Shown here: positions 26,467-32,627 of the stretch, in pieces | How the letters are laid out: every line of letters starts with the position of its first letter | How positions within the stretch are numbered: the first letter of the stretch is position 1 | Virus record (IMG/VR): IMGVR_UViG_3300005356_000449 | Location: 1-33,850 of that record | DNA length: 33,850 bases | From: a virus | Direction: 5' to 3' (one strand) | Translations under genes and position numbers: made by a program | Notes under the pieces: generated by a model | What the model was told of the DNA's origin: nothing | Seen by the model: the letters and a program-made list of their open reading frames with translations, nothing else | The model's database searches: none

Positions 26467-26831
26467 TGGAACACCGCCTCCTCCACGGAGTGCGTGCAGT
26501 TGCGCGCCGTCTCGCCGCACTTGGTACAGCGCGGGCACTCGCAGTCATCCTGGTAGATGCCGCAGTCGGGACAGTCGTCGCAGCTGCACTCGTCGTTGCG
26601 GTTGCCGCAGCCACCGCAGTCATGGTCGTCCCAGTACGGGCAGTCGTCGTAGATGGCAACCGGCCACCACGTCGAGCACACCCCGCACTGGGCGAGGCGG
26701 TCGCGGCCCTCATCGGTGAGGAACCCCATCACCGCCTCGCAGATGTCGGCTCCCTCCCATGAGCCCTCGCTGTCCGAGTGGTTGATGAATATCTCGGCGA
26801 TCTTGTCGATCACCTGTTCTCGTGTCATCAT
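26463..26831 (-). CDS. Cysteine-rich, probably zinc-binding protein (122 aa)
   Basis: AAGGAGA eight bases upstream supports the first of two adjacent ATGs. Residues 1-46 are an ordinary helical domain (TREQVIDKIAEIFINHSDSE). Residues 49-112 contain 14 cysteines, with C31 making 15. Many are in CxxC pairs (49/52, 72/75, 84/87, 87/90, 99/102, 102/105) surrounded by Asp and Glu (DECSCDDCPDCG, DDCECPRCTKCGE). This looks like several stacked zinc ribbons or knuckles. The acidic surroundings argue against direct DNA binding and suggest a protein partner, perhaps host RNA polymerase or another early target, which is inference. It opens the last minus-strand cluster after a hairpin. Confidence 0.8.
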   Translation of the reverse strand: MMTREQVIDKIAEIFINHSDSEGSWEGADICEAVMGFLTDEGRDRLAQCGVCSTWWPVAIYDDCPYWDDHDCGGCGNRNDECSCDDCPDCGIYQDDCECPRCTKCGETARNCTHSVEEAVFQ

Positions 26832-26868
26832 TTCTGTTGTCTCCTTGATTCCGGTTCGGGGCTGACGC

Positions 26869-26903
26869 CAGGGCCCGCTCGGTAGCGCACCGAGCGGGCC
26901 CTG
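26869..26903 (-). terminator. 15-bp perfect hairpin after the 57-aa gene
   Basis: Arms 26869-26883 (CAGGGCCCGCTCGGT) and 26889-26903 are exact complements around a five-base loop. CTGAC/GTCAG (26862-26866 and 26909-26913) can extend the stem past an internal loop. It lies between the stop at 26910 and the next start at 26831 and closes a gene cluster. No U-tract follows on the minus strand. Confidence 0.75.
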
Positions 26904-26909
26904 CTGGTG

Positions 26910-27083
26910 TCAGGCGCTGGCGCGCCTGCGCTTCAGTTGTTCTTCGAGGACGCGGCCGAGCAGCTGTCGGTGCTCGTCCACGCCCTGGTCCTGTCCTGTG
27001 CGCTCTGTCTTGCGCACGATCGCGGTGATCGCCGAGCCAATGTCAACGGCCATGAGCTCGAGCTCGTGATCACTCAGATCCAT
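26910..27083 (-). CDS. Small helical protein (57 aa)
   Basis: AGGAGG just upstream of ATG 27083 gives a strong start; the longer frame upstream is a shadow of the 219-aa gene, which it overlaps by 14 bases. The product is helical and charged: DLSDHELELMAVDIGSAITA, then VDEHRQLLGRVLEEQLKRRR. A basic end and leucine spacing could allow dimerisation. It is not a family I recognise. Confidence 0.7.
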   Translation of the reverse strand: MDLSDHELELMAVDIGSAITAIVRKTERTGQDQGVDEHRQLLGRVLEEQLKRRRASA

Positions 27084-27729
27084 CTGGTCCTCCTTCCTCG
27101 CTGAATGCGGCACGAACCGCCTCGGTGACCCCGGTCCCGTCATCGACTCCGATGTCGGGCCAGCCGTCGGTGCTGTAGAGGTCGCGGCGGCTGCCCTCGT
27201 CCCACACCACCGAGCCGTCGCCGTAGTGGTACGGCATGAACTCGACGGCGACGCGGGCGGGCGTGGCCACAATCACGGTCAGTGCCTCCTTGATGTTGAC
27301 GTCGGTACCGGCGTGCCAGAGCTCGGCGATCTCGCCCCGCGCCGGGCGGGCCTGACCCTGCTGCTGGACACGGAACACCGTCTCGAACAGCACCAGCACG
27401 GCGATGGGCTTACCCATCACCGGTCTCAGTGTCTGCAGCGAGATGGCGATCGCCTCCGGCGGGTTGATCGCCATGCCGTCGCACAGCTGGCGGATCGGGC
27501 AGTGGAAGCTGCCCTGCGGCATGACCACGAGGCACTGGTCCTCGAGATCGGCGGGCCCGGCGACGACCGCTTCGGCCTTGTGCTCGCGCGCCATCGTGAT
27601 GGCGTGGTCGTACATCTCCTCGAAGCCGACGCTGAAGTCGACCTCGGCCCCAGCGGCGTACTCGGGGTCGACCGAGTCGAAGTCGCCGAAGCCGAACACG
27701 ACCCCGCGGACCTTGGGCTCATCGTCCAT
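27070..27729 (-). CDS. Protein of unknown function, acidic (219 aa)
   Basis: The ATG at 27729 has GGGAGG at 15-10 bases upstream and overlaps the previous gene by 11 bases. The chain looks like a folded alpha/beta protein: RGVVFGFGDFDS, YDHAITMAREHKAEAVVAGP, QTLRPVMGKPIAVLVLFETV, EALTVIVATPARVAVEFMPY. The tail is acidic (STDGWPDIGVDDGTG). Repeated hydrophobic beta strands with helices between suggest an enzyme-like or ligand-binding fold, but no catalytic motif is evident. Its neighbours are a zinc-finger-like protein and a 57-aa helical protein in the same cluster. Confidence 0.75.
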   Translation of the reverse strand: MDDEPKVRGVVFGFGDFDSVDPEYAAGAEVDFSVGFEEMYDHAITMAREHKAEAVVAGPADLEDQCLVVMPQGSFHCPIRQLCDGMAINPPEAIAISLQTLRPVMGKPIAVLVLFETVFRVQQQGQARPARGEIAELWHAGTDVNIKEALTVIVATPARVAVEFMPYHYGDGSVVWDEGSRRDLYSTDGWPDIGVDDGTGVTEAVRAAFSEEGGPDGSE

Positions 27730-28105
27730 TGCCCTTCACCTCCCTTCTGGCCAGTGCCGTCGGCTTGGTGTGGCTGATCTCGGCCTCGCGCGTGAAGCGC
27801 TTGCGCCGCTTGGTGTCCGTCATCATCAACAGCATGTCCAGCCGCGACGGCCGCTCGCCCTTGGCGAATCGGTAGCGCGGCGGGTACACGTAGTAGTTGG
27901 ACAGCACCCTGCGGCTGTCGCGCATCACCAGCTGGCGACGCTCGGCGTTGCACTGGATGCAGCGCCGAGTGATCTTCTCGCCGAAGCTGCCCTCCCAGTG
28001 CTTGGACTCCACGAGGATCCAGTTGTGCTGCAGCGCGCCGCACTCGAGGTACTCGTAGACCGCCAGTTCTTCGCCCTTCCACAGGCGTTCAGGTGTCTTG
28101 GTCAT
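27719..28105 (-). CDS. Zinc-finger-like actinophage protein (128 aa)
   Basis: The start is ATG 28105 with AGGAGA; in-frame codons upstream run through a hairpin and are not coding. C22 and H27 (LECGALQHNW) pair with C49 and C52 (RRCIQCNAERRQ) to give a C-x4-H...C-x2-C site. This is followed by SNYYVYPPRYRF. That combination, a C/H pair, then CxxC-xxRR, then YxYPxxY, matches a conserved family of small proteins I recall from many actinophages, usually of unknown function. The C-terminal third is Lys/Arg-rich (MTDTKRRKRFTREAE), so nucleic-acid binding is plausible. It is the first gene of a three-gene cluster. Confidence 0.8.
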   Translation of the reverse strand: MTKTPERLWKGEELAVYEYLECGALQHNWILVESKHWEGSFGEKITRRCIQCNAERRQLVMRDSRRVLSNYYVYPPRYRFAKGERPSRLDMLLMMTDTKRRKRFTREAEISHTKPTALARREVKGNGR

Positions 28106-28114
28106 TAGCTTTCT

Positions 28115-28127
28115 CCTTGTCTGGTTG
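28115..28127 (-). promoter_or_regulatory. Shared 13-base leader, copy 1
   Basis: On the minus strand this reads CAACCAGACAAGG, nine bases before ATG 28105. It contains the start of the Shine-Dalgarno sequence (AAGGAGA) and is identical to copies at 29978-29990 and 31582-31594. Each copy stands before the first gene of a cluster. Confidence 0.75.
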
Positions 28128-28138
28128 TGATTGCAGAT
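28126..28138 (-). repeat. TGTGATTGCAGAT repeat (also at 33638-33650)
   Basis: The 13-mer TGTGATTGCAGAT (plus strand) is identical at 33638-33650. Shorter relatives are TGTGATTGC at 32438-32446 and TGATTGCAGG at 33685-33694. On the minus strand the core is GCAATCA, always upstream of a minus-strand gene cluster and AT-richer than its surroundings. It may be a promoter element or a regulator site. Confidence 0.5.
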
Positions 28139-28140
28139 GG

Positions 28141-28178
28141 CGCGGCGGCAGGTTGGGCAAATCCAACCTGCCGCCGCG
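28141..28178 (-). terminator. 16-bp perfect hairpin after the 52-aa gene
   Basis: Arms 28141-28156 (CGCGGCGGCAGGTTGG) and 28163-28178 are exact complements around the six-base loop GCAAAT. It begins seven bases after the stop at 28185 and ends the AAA ATPase cluster. No U-tract follows. Confidence 0.8.
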
Positions 28179-28184
28179 TGACTG

Positions 28185-28343
28185 TCAGACGATGATGACG
28201 ACGTACACGCCATCGGGCGTGGTCTGGTCATCGACTTCCTGGATGTCCGACTCCTCGATGTCGTCACCGACCTCACGGCGAACGATCACCGTGACGTGGT
28301 CGCCGTAGTTGTCGAGGTCACTCTTCAGTTCTCCGACGTTCAT
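28185..28343 (-). CDS. Small acidic protein (52 aa)
   Basis: GGAGGTGAGAA ahead of ATG 28343 is one of the best ribosome sites in the block. The product begins NVGELKSDLDNYGDHVTVIV and continues with an acidic stretch (EVGDDIEESDIQEVDD) to a beta strand (GVYVVIIV). Short phage proteins of the pattern M.vgeL...L..y..d..V.v are widespread and uncharacterised. It follows the AAA+ ATPase gene after 13 bases and is probably co-transcribed with it, so it may be a partner or regulator of that ATPase. Confidence 0.75.
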   Translation of the reverse strand: MNVGELKSDLDNYGDHVTVIVRREVGDDIEESDIQEVDDQTTPDGVYVVIIV

Positions 28344-28356
28344 TTCTCACCTCCTC

Positions 28357-29970
28357 TCATTGGGTCGACACCCGCGCCCAGGTCTCACCGTCGGCCTCGC
28401 GGTTGATCGCCGCCCCGTGGATGCGGGACTCCACGACCGAGTCCGCCGCTTCGCGGGCCTGCTCGTAGATGGTCGGGGTGTAGCTCTCCAGCATTCCCCT
28501 GACGACGCTCTGCACCATCGGGCTGAGTGCATTGCTGAGCGAGGCACTGAGTGCCTCGCGCGGCCTGGCCTCTGGCGCCTTGCGGTGAATCGCCAGCTGC
28601 TCCGTCTGGTCGTCGACCCCGGCGAGGATGTCTTCGGTGGTCACCTTGCGCCCGAGCCCGTGACGGATCGCACTGGCCGTCTTGGCGTAGTTGAACGCCT
28701 GGCGCATGAACGCCGGGGTGATGTCGGCCTCGGCCTTGAAGATGAGACCGCCCTCGTCGCTGAGGGCGGGCAGGCCCCCGTCGTCGAGGACGATCCCACC
28801 CATCGCCGCGTAGACGCGGTCGAAGTCGACGTCGTCGGCCAGGGTGTCACCCAACTCGATGTAGGCGAGGCGCTCGCACGCCTCGCGGTCGAGGTTGCCG
28901 AGGTGGATGATCGCCTCGGTCCTGCCGTATCGGGTCGATCCCTTGGTGATCTTCTCGATGTGGTTGGTGGTGAACACGAACACGGTCTGACGCAACGTCT
29001 TGGCCTTCGAGCCATCGAGTTGGTCGAGGACCTTGGAGACGTCGAAGGGGTTGGTCACCCCGGCGATCGACTCGGCGTCCTCAAGGAACACGAAGTTGCG
29101 CGGATTGTTCATGTGCGCCATCTGCAGGGCGTAGTCGAAGTTGTCCTCCGGCCTGCACTGCACCACCCCGAACCCGTGGGCGATGGCCAGGCGCGTCAGC
29201 TGGTCGATCAGTTCCGACTTGCCGACGCCGTAGTCACCCTCGAGCCAGATAATCATCTTGCCGTCGTTGCCCAGTTCGATGTGGATGCCCTCCTTCTCGA
29301 TGAGGCTGAACAGCTTGAGGTTGAGCCGGTCCCAGGTGCGGGCGGTGAAGACCAGTTCCTTGGCTGGCTTGTTGAGGTCGATGAACTGCGGCACCTCGGT
29401 GGCGAAGACCGCCTTGCCGCGATAGATCGAGTTCTCGTCGAGGTACCGGGCGACGCGGTCGAAGAGCTCCTCGACCGCGGCCTGCACCTTCTTCACCGCT
29501 GACACCGACAGGCGCAGCACCGACCCGTAGACCGGGTCGCTACCGGCGCCGATCTCCATCACCGCTTTGCGCCCGAACTCGGGGGGCAGCTTGCACAGCC
29601 CCCAGGGCACGAGCTTGTTCTGCTTCCAGCCGATCTCGACGTTCAGCTGCTGTGGATCCTGGACCCACGTCTTCATCCCGAGCAGCTGCCCGAACAGGTC
29701 GTGCATCACGGCGTTGGTGGCGATCGCACCATCACCGGGGCGGTGGTGGAACAGGCGCTGCGTCGTGTTGTACTCGTTGGCGGCGGTGATCGCCGCGTCG
29801 AGCACGTCACGCGCCTCCTCCAGCGGCGTGTCCGGGTTGGAGGCGAGGAACATCGCCCGCGTGTTCTCGTTGTGACGGCGGATCGACTCGTCCGCGGTCA
29901 TCACCTGCCCTCGTGCTGCGGCCATTGCGGCCACGATCTGAGCGCGGGCGATTGCTTGCGTATCTGGCAT
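28357..29970 (-). CDS. BCS1-like AAA+ ATPase (537 aa)
   Basis: The start is ATG 29970, preceded by AAGGAAGAACC and the shared leader. Residues 1-~230 are an N-terminal helical and beta domain with no known motif. The ATPase domain spans ~235-385: Walker A GDYGVGKS (245-252), Walker B FVFLED (293-298), sensor-1 FVFTTNH with N336, and a probable arginine finger R350 in STRYGR, followed by GNLDREACERL. The ED order in Walker B and the TTNH...GR pattern resemble BCS1-type AAA proteins more than FtsH or MoxR types. It should act as a ring-shaped ATP-driven remodeller or translocase. There is no transmembrane segment, unlike mitochondrial BCS1. The C-terminal ~100 residues are polar helices. The substrate is unknown. 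Confidence 0.85.
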   Translation of the reverse strand: MPDTQAIARAQIVAAMAAARGQVMTADESIRRHNENTRAMFLASNPDTPLEEARDVLDAAITAANEYNTTQRLFHHRPGDGAIATNAVMHDLFGQLLGMKTWVQDPQQLNVEIGWKQNKLVPWGLCKLPPEFGRKAVMEIGAGSDPVYGSVLRLSVSAVKKVQAAVEELFDRVARYLDENSIYRGKAVFATEVPQFIDLNKPAKELVFTARTWDRLNLKLFSLIEKEGIHIELGNDGKMIIWLEGDYGVGKSELIDQLTRLAIAHGFGVVQCRPEDNFDYALQMAHMNNPRNFVFLEDAESIAGVTNPFDVSKVLDQLDGSKAKTLRQTVFVFTTNHIEKITKGSTRYGRTEAIIHLGNLDREACERLAYIELGDTLADDVDFDRVYAAMGGIVLDDGGLPALSDEGGLIFKAEADITPAFMRQAFNYAKTASAIRHGLGRKVTTEDILAGVDDQTEQLAIHRKAPEARPREALSASLSNALSPMVQSVVRGMLESYTPTIYEQAREAADSVVESRIHGAAINREADGETWARVSTQ

Positions 29971-29977
29971 GGTTCTT

Positions 29978-29990
29978 CCTTGTCTGGTTG
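29978..29990 (-). promoter_or_regulatory. Shared 13-base leader, copy 2
   Basis: CAACCAGACAAGG on the minus strand, seven bases before the AAA+ ATPase start (29970), identical to copies 1 and 3. Here the ribosome site continues AAGGAAGA. Confidence 0.75.
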
Positions 29991-30063
29991 GTTCCCGATG
30001 CACGGTCGTGCACCGGCTGAGCGCGCCGAGAGAGCTCGGAACGCTGAGCCAGAGAACGACCAC

Positions 30064-30093
30064 GAGCCCCTCCCCGTTGCCGGGAAGGGGCTC
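30064..30093 (-). terminator. Twin hairpin A (strand-specific)
   Basis: A 13-bp stem with loop TTGC: arms GAGCCCCTCCCCG (30064-30076) and CGGGAAGGGGCTC (30081-30093). Position 9 is a C-A mismatch in plus-strand RNA but a U-G wobble in minus-strand RNA, so it pairs fully only in the minus transcript. After the stem the minus strand reads GTGGTCGTTCTC, nearly the same as in twin hairpin B. It ends the five-gene cluster. Confidence 0.8.
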
Positions 30094-30134
30094 TCATGTG
30101 GTTGCTGGTCAGGGGCTGGTTGTCGAAATCGCCA

Positions 30135-30335
30135 CTACCCACCGACCCGGTACGTGCTCATGAGTTCACCGTCGACGAAGAGCTTCAGCCCCTCGTCGCT
30201 CGGGTGCAGCATGATGATCCGCTCGTTGCCGTCGGCATCCATCCCGCGGTAGCCCATCCCCGTGTCATCGGCGAATGGGGCCCATGAGGCGTAGTCGTCG
30301 AGAGCCACTGGTACCGCCAGCACGTAGTGACTCAT
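30135..30335 (-). CDS. Small protein of unknown function (66 aa)
   Basis: The ATG at 30335 overlaps the upstream stop by ATGA and has no strong ribosome site of its own, so it depends on coupling. The product looks like a compact beta protein: SHYVLAVPVALDDYASW, MDADGNERIIMLHP, LKLFVDGELMSTYRVGG. No family is recognised. It is the last gene of its cluster, 42 bases before twin hairpin A. Confidence 0.7.
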   Translation of the reverse strand: MSHYVLAVPVALDDYASWAPFADDTGMGYRGMDADGNERIIMLHPSDEGLKLFVDGELMSTYRVGG

Positions 30336-30919
30336 AGGGCCACCGATCTGAGCGCTGCCGCATCGGCACGCAGATGGCGGCTGACCACGTTGAGACGCTC
30401 ACGCAGGAGCGTGTCCGTCTCCAGCTTGCGCCGCGTGGCGCGGTCGGCATTGCGCGCCGCGCTGAGCAGGTAGTTGATGGCGTGGTCGGCATCGACGATC
30501 TGACGCTTGCACTCGCTGAACTCCAACGCGTCGAGATGCATGATCGCATCGGCGAGCATGCATCTCACCTCGGCCATGCGGCGGCGCTCCTCGGCACCGA
30601 GATGGCGGTACACCCCGGTGGCGAGGCGAGATGCCTGGAGCTCGAGGTCCGAGCGGATGTTGGTCGGCACCGCGGCCAGCGCGGCACGCGCCTTGTCGCG
30701 CTCGGCAGGGTGCAGCAGGTAGCGCTTGGCGAAGTGATAGTCGAACGTCGACATCATCGTCTCGGCGCGGTCTGCCCGGTCCGCCTGCTCTGCGCGCAGG
30801 CTGAGCGCCCACTGGCTGTTGATCTGCTCGGCGATGGCACGCCTGATGTACGCGTCGAGCGTGAAGCGCGAGCGCACATCGGTAGCTGTCGCCTCGATGC
30901 GCTCGCGCTGTGTGGTCAT
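30332..30919 (-). CDS. Helical protein of unknown function (195 aa)
   Basis: The ATG at 30919 overlaps the previous stop by ATGA. The whole chain is predicted alpha-helical with many Arg, Ala and Leu residues: LDAYIRRAIAEQINSQWALS, LRAEQADRADRAETMM, RYLLHPAERDKARAALAAV, RRRMAEVRCMLADAIMHL. There are two isolated cysteines and no catalytic motif. A coiled-coil or helical-bundle adaptor is likely. The context gives no function. Confidence 0.75.
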   Translation of the reverse strand: MTTQRERIEATATDVRSRFTLDAYIRRAIAEQINSQWALSLRAEQADRADRAETMMSTFDYHFAKRYLLHPAERDKARAALAAVPTNIRSDLELQASRLATGVYRHLGAEERRRMAEVRCMLADAIMHLDALEFSECKRQIVDADHAINYLLSAARNADRATRRKLETDTLLRERLNVVSRHLRADAAALRSVAL

Positions 30920-31233
30920 GACTCACGCTCCGCACGCGCATTCATCGCCACCCGACTCCACGGTGAGGCAGCCAGCGTGGAGATGATCAGCCCGATCATC
31001 GTCTCGTTGACGTTGAGCATCACCGGGTCGTCGGGGTCCTCGCGCCCCATCATCATGGCCTTCATCACCAGGGTGATCACCTCGATCGCCCCGCGCCACG
31101 CCTCGGGCGACTCGCCCAGCCTGGCGACGACGGCATCGATGACCTGGTCGATGACCGCCACGACAACCGGCGGCAGCGAGCCGCTGACCTCGGTCATGGT
31201 GTCGAGGAACTCCTGGTGATGGTCAGCGGTCAT
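30916..31233 (-). CDS. Helical protein with hydrophobic face (105 aa)
   Basis: The start is ATG 31233 with AAGGAA eight bases beyond the spacer; the longer upstream frame is a shadow of the neighbouring membrane-protein gene, which it overlaps by 11 bases. It has hydrophobic helices (LPPVVVAVIDQVIDAVVARL, EVITLVMKAMMMG, ETMIGLIISTLAAS). They look amphipathic or weakly membrane-associated rather than clear transmembrane segments. It lies next to a one-pass membrane protein and may act with it at the membrane. Confidence 0.7.
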   Translation of the reverse strand: MTADHHQEFLDTMTEVSGSLPPVVVAVIDQVIDAVVARLGESPEAWRGAIEVITLVMKAMMMGREDPDDPVMLNVNETMIGLIISTLAASPWSRVAMNARAERES

Positions 31234-31411
31234 GATGCTGGTTCCTTGCTTCGATGCGGCCGCGGATGTCTGCCTGGCGCCACGATTCACGCTGGCTCTC
31301 GCGCTCGAGTCGGCGCAGCATCCACATGATGAACGCCGGGATCAGCACGACCGCGCCGATCATCGCCCAGAAGACGTTGAACTCGTCGGGCGTGAGGTGA
31401 TGACGGCTCAT
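31223..31411 (-). CDS. Single-pass membrane protein (62 aa)
   Basis: The ATG at 31411 overlaps the upstream stop by ATGA. Residues ~14-33 (FWAMIGAVVLIPAFIMWML) form one transmembrane helix, followed by a long basic/acidic amphipathic tail (RRLERESQRESWRQADIRGR), so N-out/C-in topology is expected. It could be a membrane anchor, a superinfection-exclusion protein or an accessory to lysis; only the topology is visible. Confidence 0.75.
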   Translation of the reverse strand: MSRHHLTPDEFNVFWAMIGAVVLIPAFIMWMLRRLERESQRESWRQADIRGRIEARNQHHDR

Positions 31412-31572
31412 CGCGTCACCGCCTGATAACGCTCGTCGCGCGCCTCGGCAGGCCAGCATCCATCGTGGCAGACGCCACGATGGATGTCGCAGGCACGATC
31501 ATGCGAGCCCGAGTGATGGGCATACAGCCCGGTAGCTGCTGCTTCGCAGCGGAAGCACTTGAGGTAGGTCAT
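31408..31572 (-). CDS. Cys/His-rich mini-protein (54 aa)
   Basis: GGGAGA and the shared leader precede ATG 31572; the product is too short for usual length cut-offs. C6 and C9 (KCFRCE) pair with C28 and H31 (ACDIHRG), with C35 and C39 nearby, and there are extra histidines at 19, 20 and 24. The CxxC...CxxH arrangement is a zinc-finger pattern. It heads a five-gene cluster, which is often where small phage regulators or host-takeover peptides are placed, but its role is unknown. Confidence 0.75.
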   Translation of the reverse strand: MTYLKCFRCEAAATGLYAHHSGSHDRACDIHRGVCHDGCWPAEARDERYQAVTR

Positions 31573-31581
31573 TGGTATCTC

Positions 31582-31594
31582 CCTTGTCTGGTTG
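31582..31594 (-). promoter_or_regulatory. Shared 13-base leader, copy 3
   Basis: CAACCAGACAAGG on the minus strand, nine bases before ATG 31572, identical to copies 1 and 2; here it continues GAGATACCA. It lies 20 bases downstream (in the minus direction) of twin hairpin B. Confidence 0.75.
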
Positions 31595-31614
31595 TTGGTT
31601 GTGAGAACGACGAC

Positions 31615-31644
31615 GAGCCCCACCCCCTAACGGGGATGGGGCTC
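31615..31644 (-). terminator. Twin hairpin B (strand-specific)
   Basis: Arms GAGCCCCACCCCC (31615-31627) and GGGGATGGGGCTC (31632-31644) with loop TAAC. As in twin A, position 9 is the only imperfect pair and becomes a U-G wobble only in minus-strand RNA. The minus strand continues GTCGTCGTTCTC. It closes the 152/42/56-aa cluster. Confidence 0.8.
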
Positions 31645-31661
31645 GATCGCAGTAGCTGGGG

Positions 31662-31832
31662 CTATGGCTTGTGCTTGAACTCTGAGTTGATGAAGCGGTC
31701 CCAGTCCTGCTGTGGGGACAAGCGGGAGCGCTTCGGACGGCGGAGCTTCTGGGCCAGCCCGATCGTCGAGATCCTCGCCGCGTAGCTGAGGATCACGAAG
31801 ACGATGAAGCCGAGCCAATGGAGCACGGTCAC
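31662..31832 (-). CDS. Single-pass membrane protein (56 aa)
   Basis: GTG 31832 overlaps the upstream stop by GTGA. The N-terminal half is one hydrophobic helix (VLHWLGFIVFVILSYAARI), followed by a strongly basic stretch (LAQKLRRPKRSRL) and a polar end (QQDWDRFINSEFKHKP). The positive-inside rule predicts the tail in the cytoplasm. It is short enough to be missed by length cut-offs, but coupling to the previous gene, the stop just before hairpin B and a clear membrane segment support it. Confidence 0.75.
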   Translation of the reverse strand: MTVLHWLGFIVFVILSYAARISTIGLAQKLRRPKRSRLSPQQDWDRFINSEFKHKP

Positions 31833-31957
31833 AGCGCCACCATCCCGACGTGGCAGGTGCAGTCACAGATGGCGAACGCCATCTTGCCGTTGGCGGTGCG
31901 GCCCTTCACATGGCCGCTGCAGTGACGATGACGACGGAACCTACAGAGCAGGCTCAC
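31829..31957 (-). CDS. Tiny Cys/His-rich protein (42 aa)
   Basis: GTG 31957 overlaps the upstream stop (GTGA) and the gene overlaps the next one the same way. The whole product carries C5, H10, H12, C13, H16, then C31, C33, C35 and H36 (ICDCTCH). Short phage peptides ending CxCxCH are frequent in actinophages and look like metal-binding knuckles. It is tied by overlaps to both neighbours, so it is very probably translated. Function unknown. Confidence 0.65.
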   Translation of the reverse strand: MSLLCRFRRHRHCSGHVKGRTANGKMAFAICDCTCHVGMVAL

Positions 31958-32412
31958 AGCGGCACCTGCGCACCCTTGGCATCGCGGAACGCACCGCGCA
32001 GGCAGCTGTCCTGCTCGAGGCTCTCGGTGAGGTCGCCGACCCCGCACTCCACGCCGCGCTCATGAAAGCGCCTGAACGCCTGGTACATCGTCATGTCGCT
32101 GACCTCGGTGAGCGGGCCCGCGGTGATGTGGGCGCGGACCCATGCGACGAGCGCGTGGACCCACAGCTGAGTGGCCTCCTCGAGCATCTCCGGCCACTCA
32201 TGCACGTCCTGGTCCTGGATCGCCTCAGCGGCCTTTGCAAAGGCCTCTGAGCGGGCGATACCGAAGGGTGGCGTCTGGTCCGGGTCGGGGATGAACCTGA
32301 CCGATCCTGTGATCATGAGCGTGGCTGGCTCGTTGTCGCGGATGATGGCGAGGCACTCCGTGAACTCGTCGATGGTGGCGCACTCGAACGTGGCCGTGAT
32401 GGTGATGGACAT
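31954..32412 (-). CDS. Protein of unknown function (152 aa)
   Basis: Of two ATGs (32430 and 32412) only 32412 has a ribosome site (AGGAG, ten bases upstream). The first ~50 residues look like a ferredoxin-like beta-alpha-beta unit: SITITATFECATIDEFTECL, then PATLMITGSVRFIPDP. The remainder is helical (EAFAKAAEAIQDQDVHEWPE, QLWVHALVAWVRAHI) with three cysteines scattered toward the end. No motif is recognised. It is the first gene of a three-gene cluster. Confidence 0.75.
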   Translation of the reverse strand: MSITITATFECATIDEFTECLAIIRDNEPATLMITGSVRFIPDPDQTPPFGIARSEAFAKAAEAIQDQDVHEWPEMLEEATQLWVHALVAWVRAHITAGPLTEVSDMTMYQAFRRFHERGVECGVGDLTESLEQDSCLRGAFRDAKGAQVPL

Positions 32413-32541
32413 GGCTATCGGTCTCCTCATGTACTGATGTGATTGCTGGCGGGCTCATGGGGTGTTGTGGATTACGAAACTGCCCCCGAGATCCACTCGG
32501 TCCAGGTGCGTGAGCCCATTCGCTGCCTGGACGCGACGATG

Positions 32542-32565
32542 CCGCGCCCCCGTTGGGGGACGCGG
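32542..32565 (-). terminator. Second hairpin after the 267-aa gene
   Basis: CCGCGCCCCC (32542-32551) pairs with GGGGG-A-CGCGG (32555-32565) around GTT: a ten-pair stem with one bulged A. It is downstream of the stronger 32577-32621 hairpin in the minus direction and may back it up. Confidence 0.5.
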
Positions 32566-32576
32566 AAAGACGCGGC

Positions 32577-32621
32577 GATAGGCCGCGATCCCCCTTAGAA
32601 ATCAGGGGATCGCGGCCTATC
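32577..32621 (-). terminator. 17-bp perfect hairpin after the 267-aa gene
   Basis: Arms 32577-32593 (GATAGGCCGCGATCCCC) and 32605-32621 are exact complements with an 11-base loop. It starts seven bases after the stop at 32628 and separates the first minus-strand gene from the next cluster. The minus strand downstream reads GCCGCGTCTTTCC, a weak U-rich tail. Confidence 0.85.
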
Positions 32622-32627
32622 TAGCTG

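Noticed and set aside
32451-32517. Possible tRNA: GGGCTCA and TGAGCCC arms 67 bases apart
   Set aside because: No T-arm TTCRA-type loop, no anticodon arm of proper size, and no CCA context on either strand. It is probably part of the structured gap between clusters.
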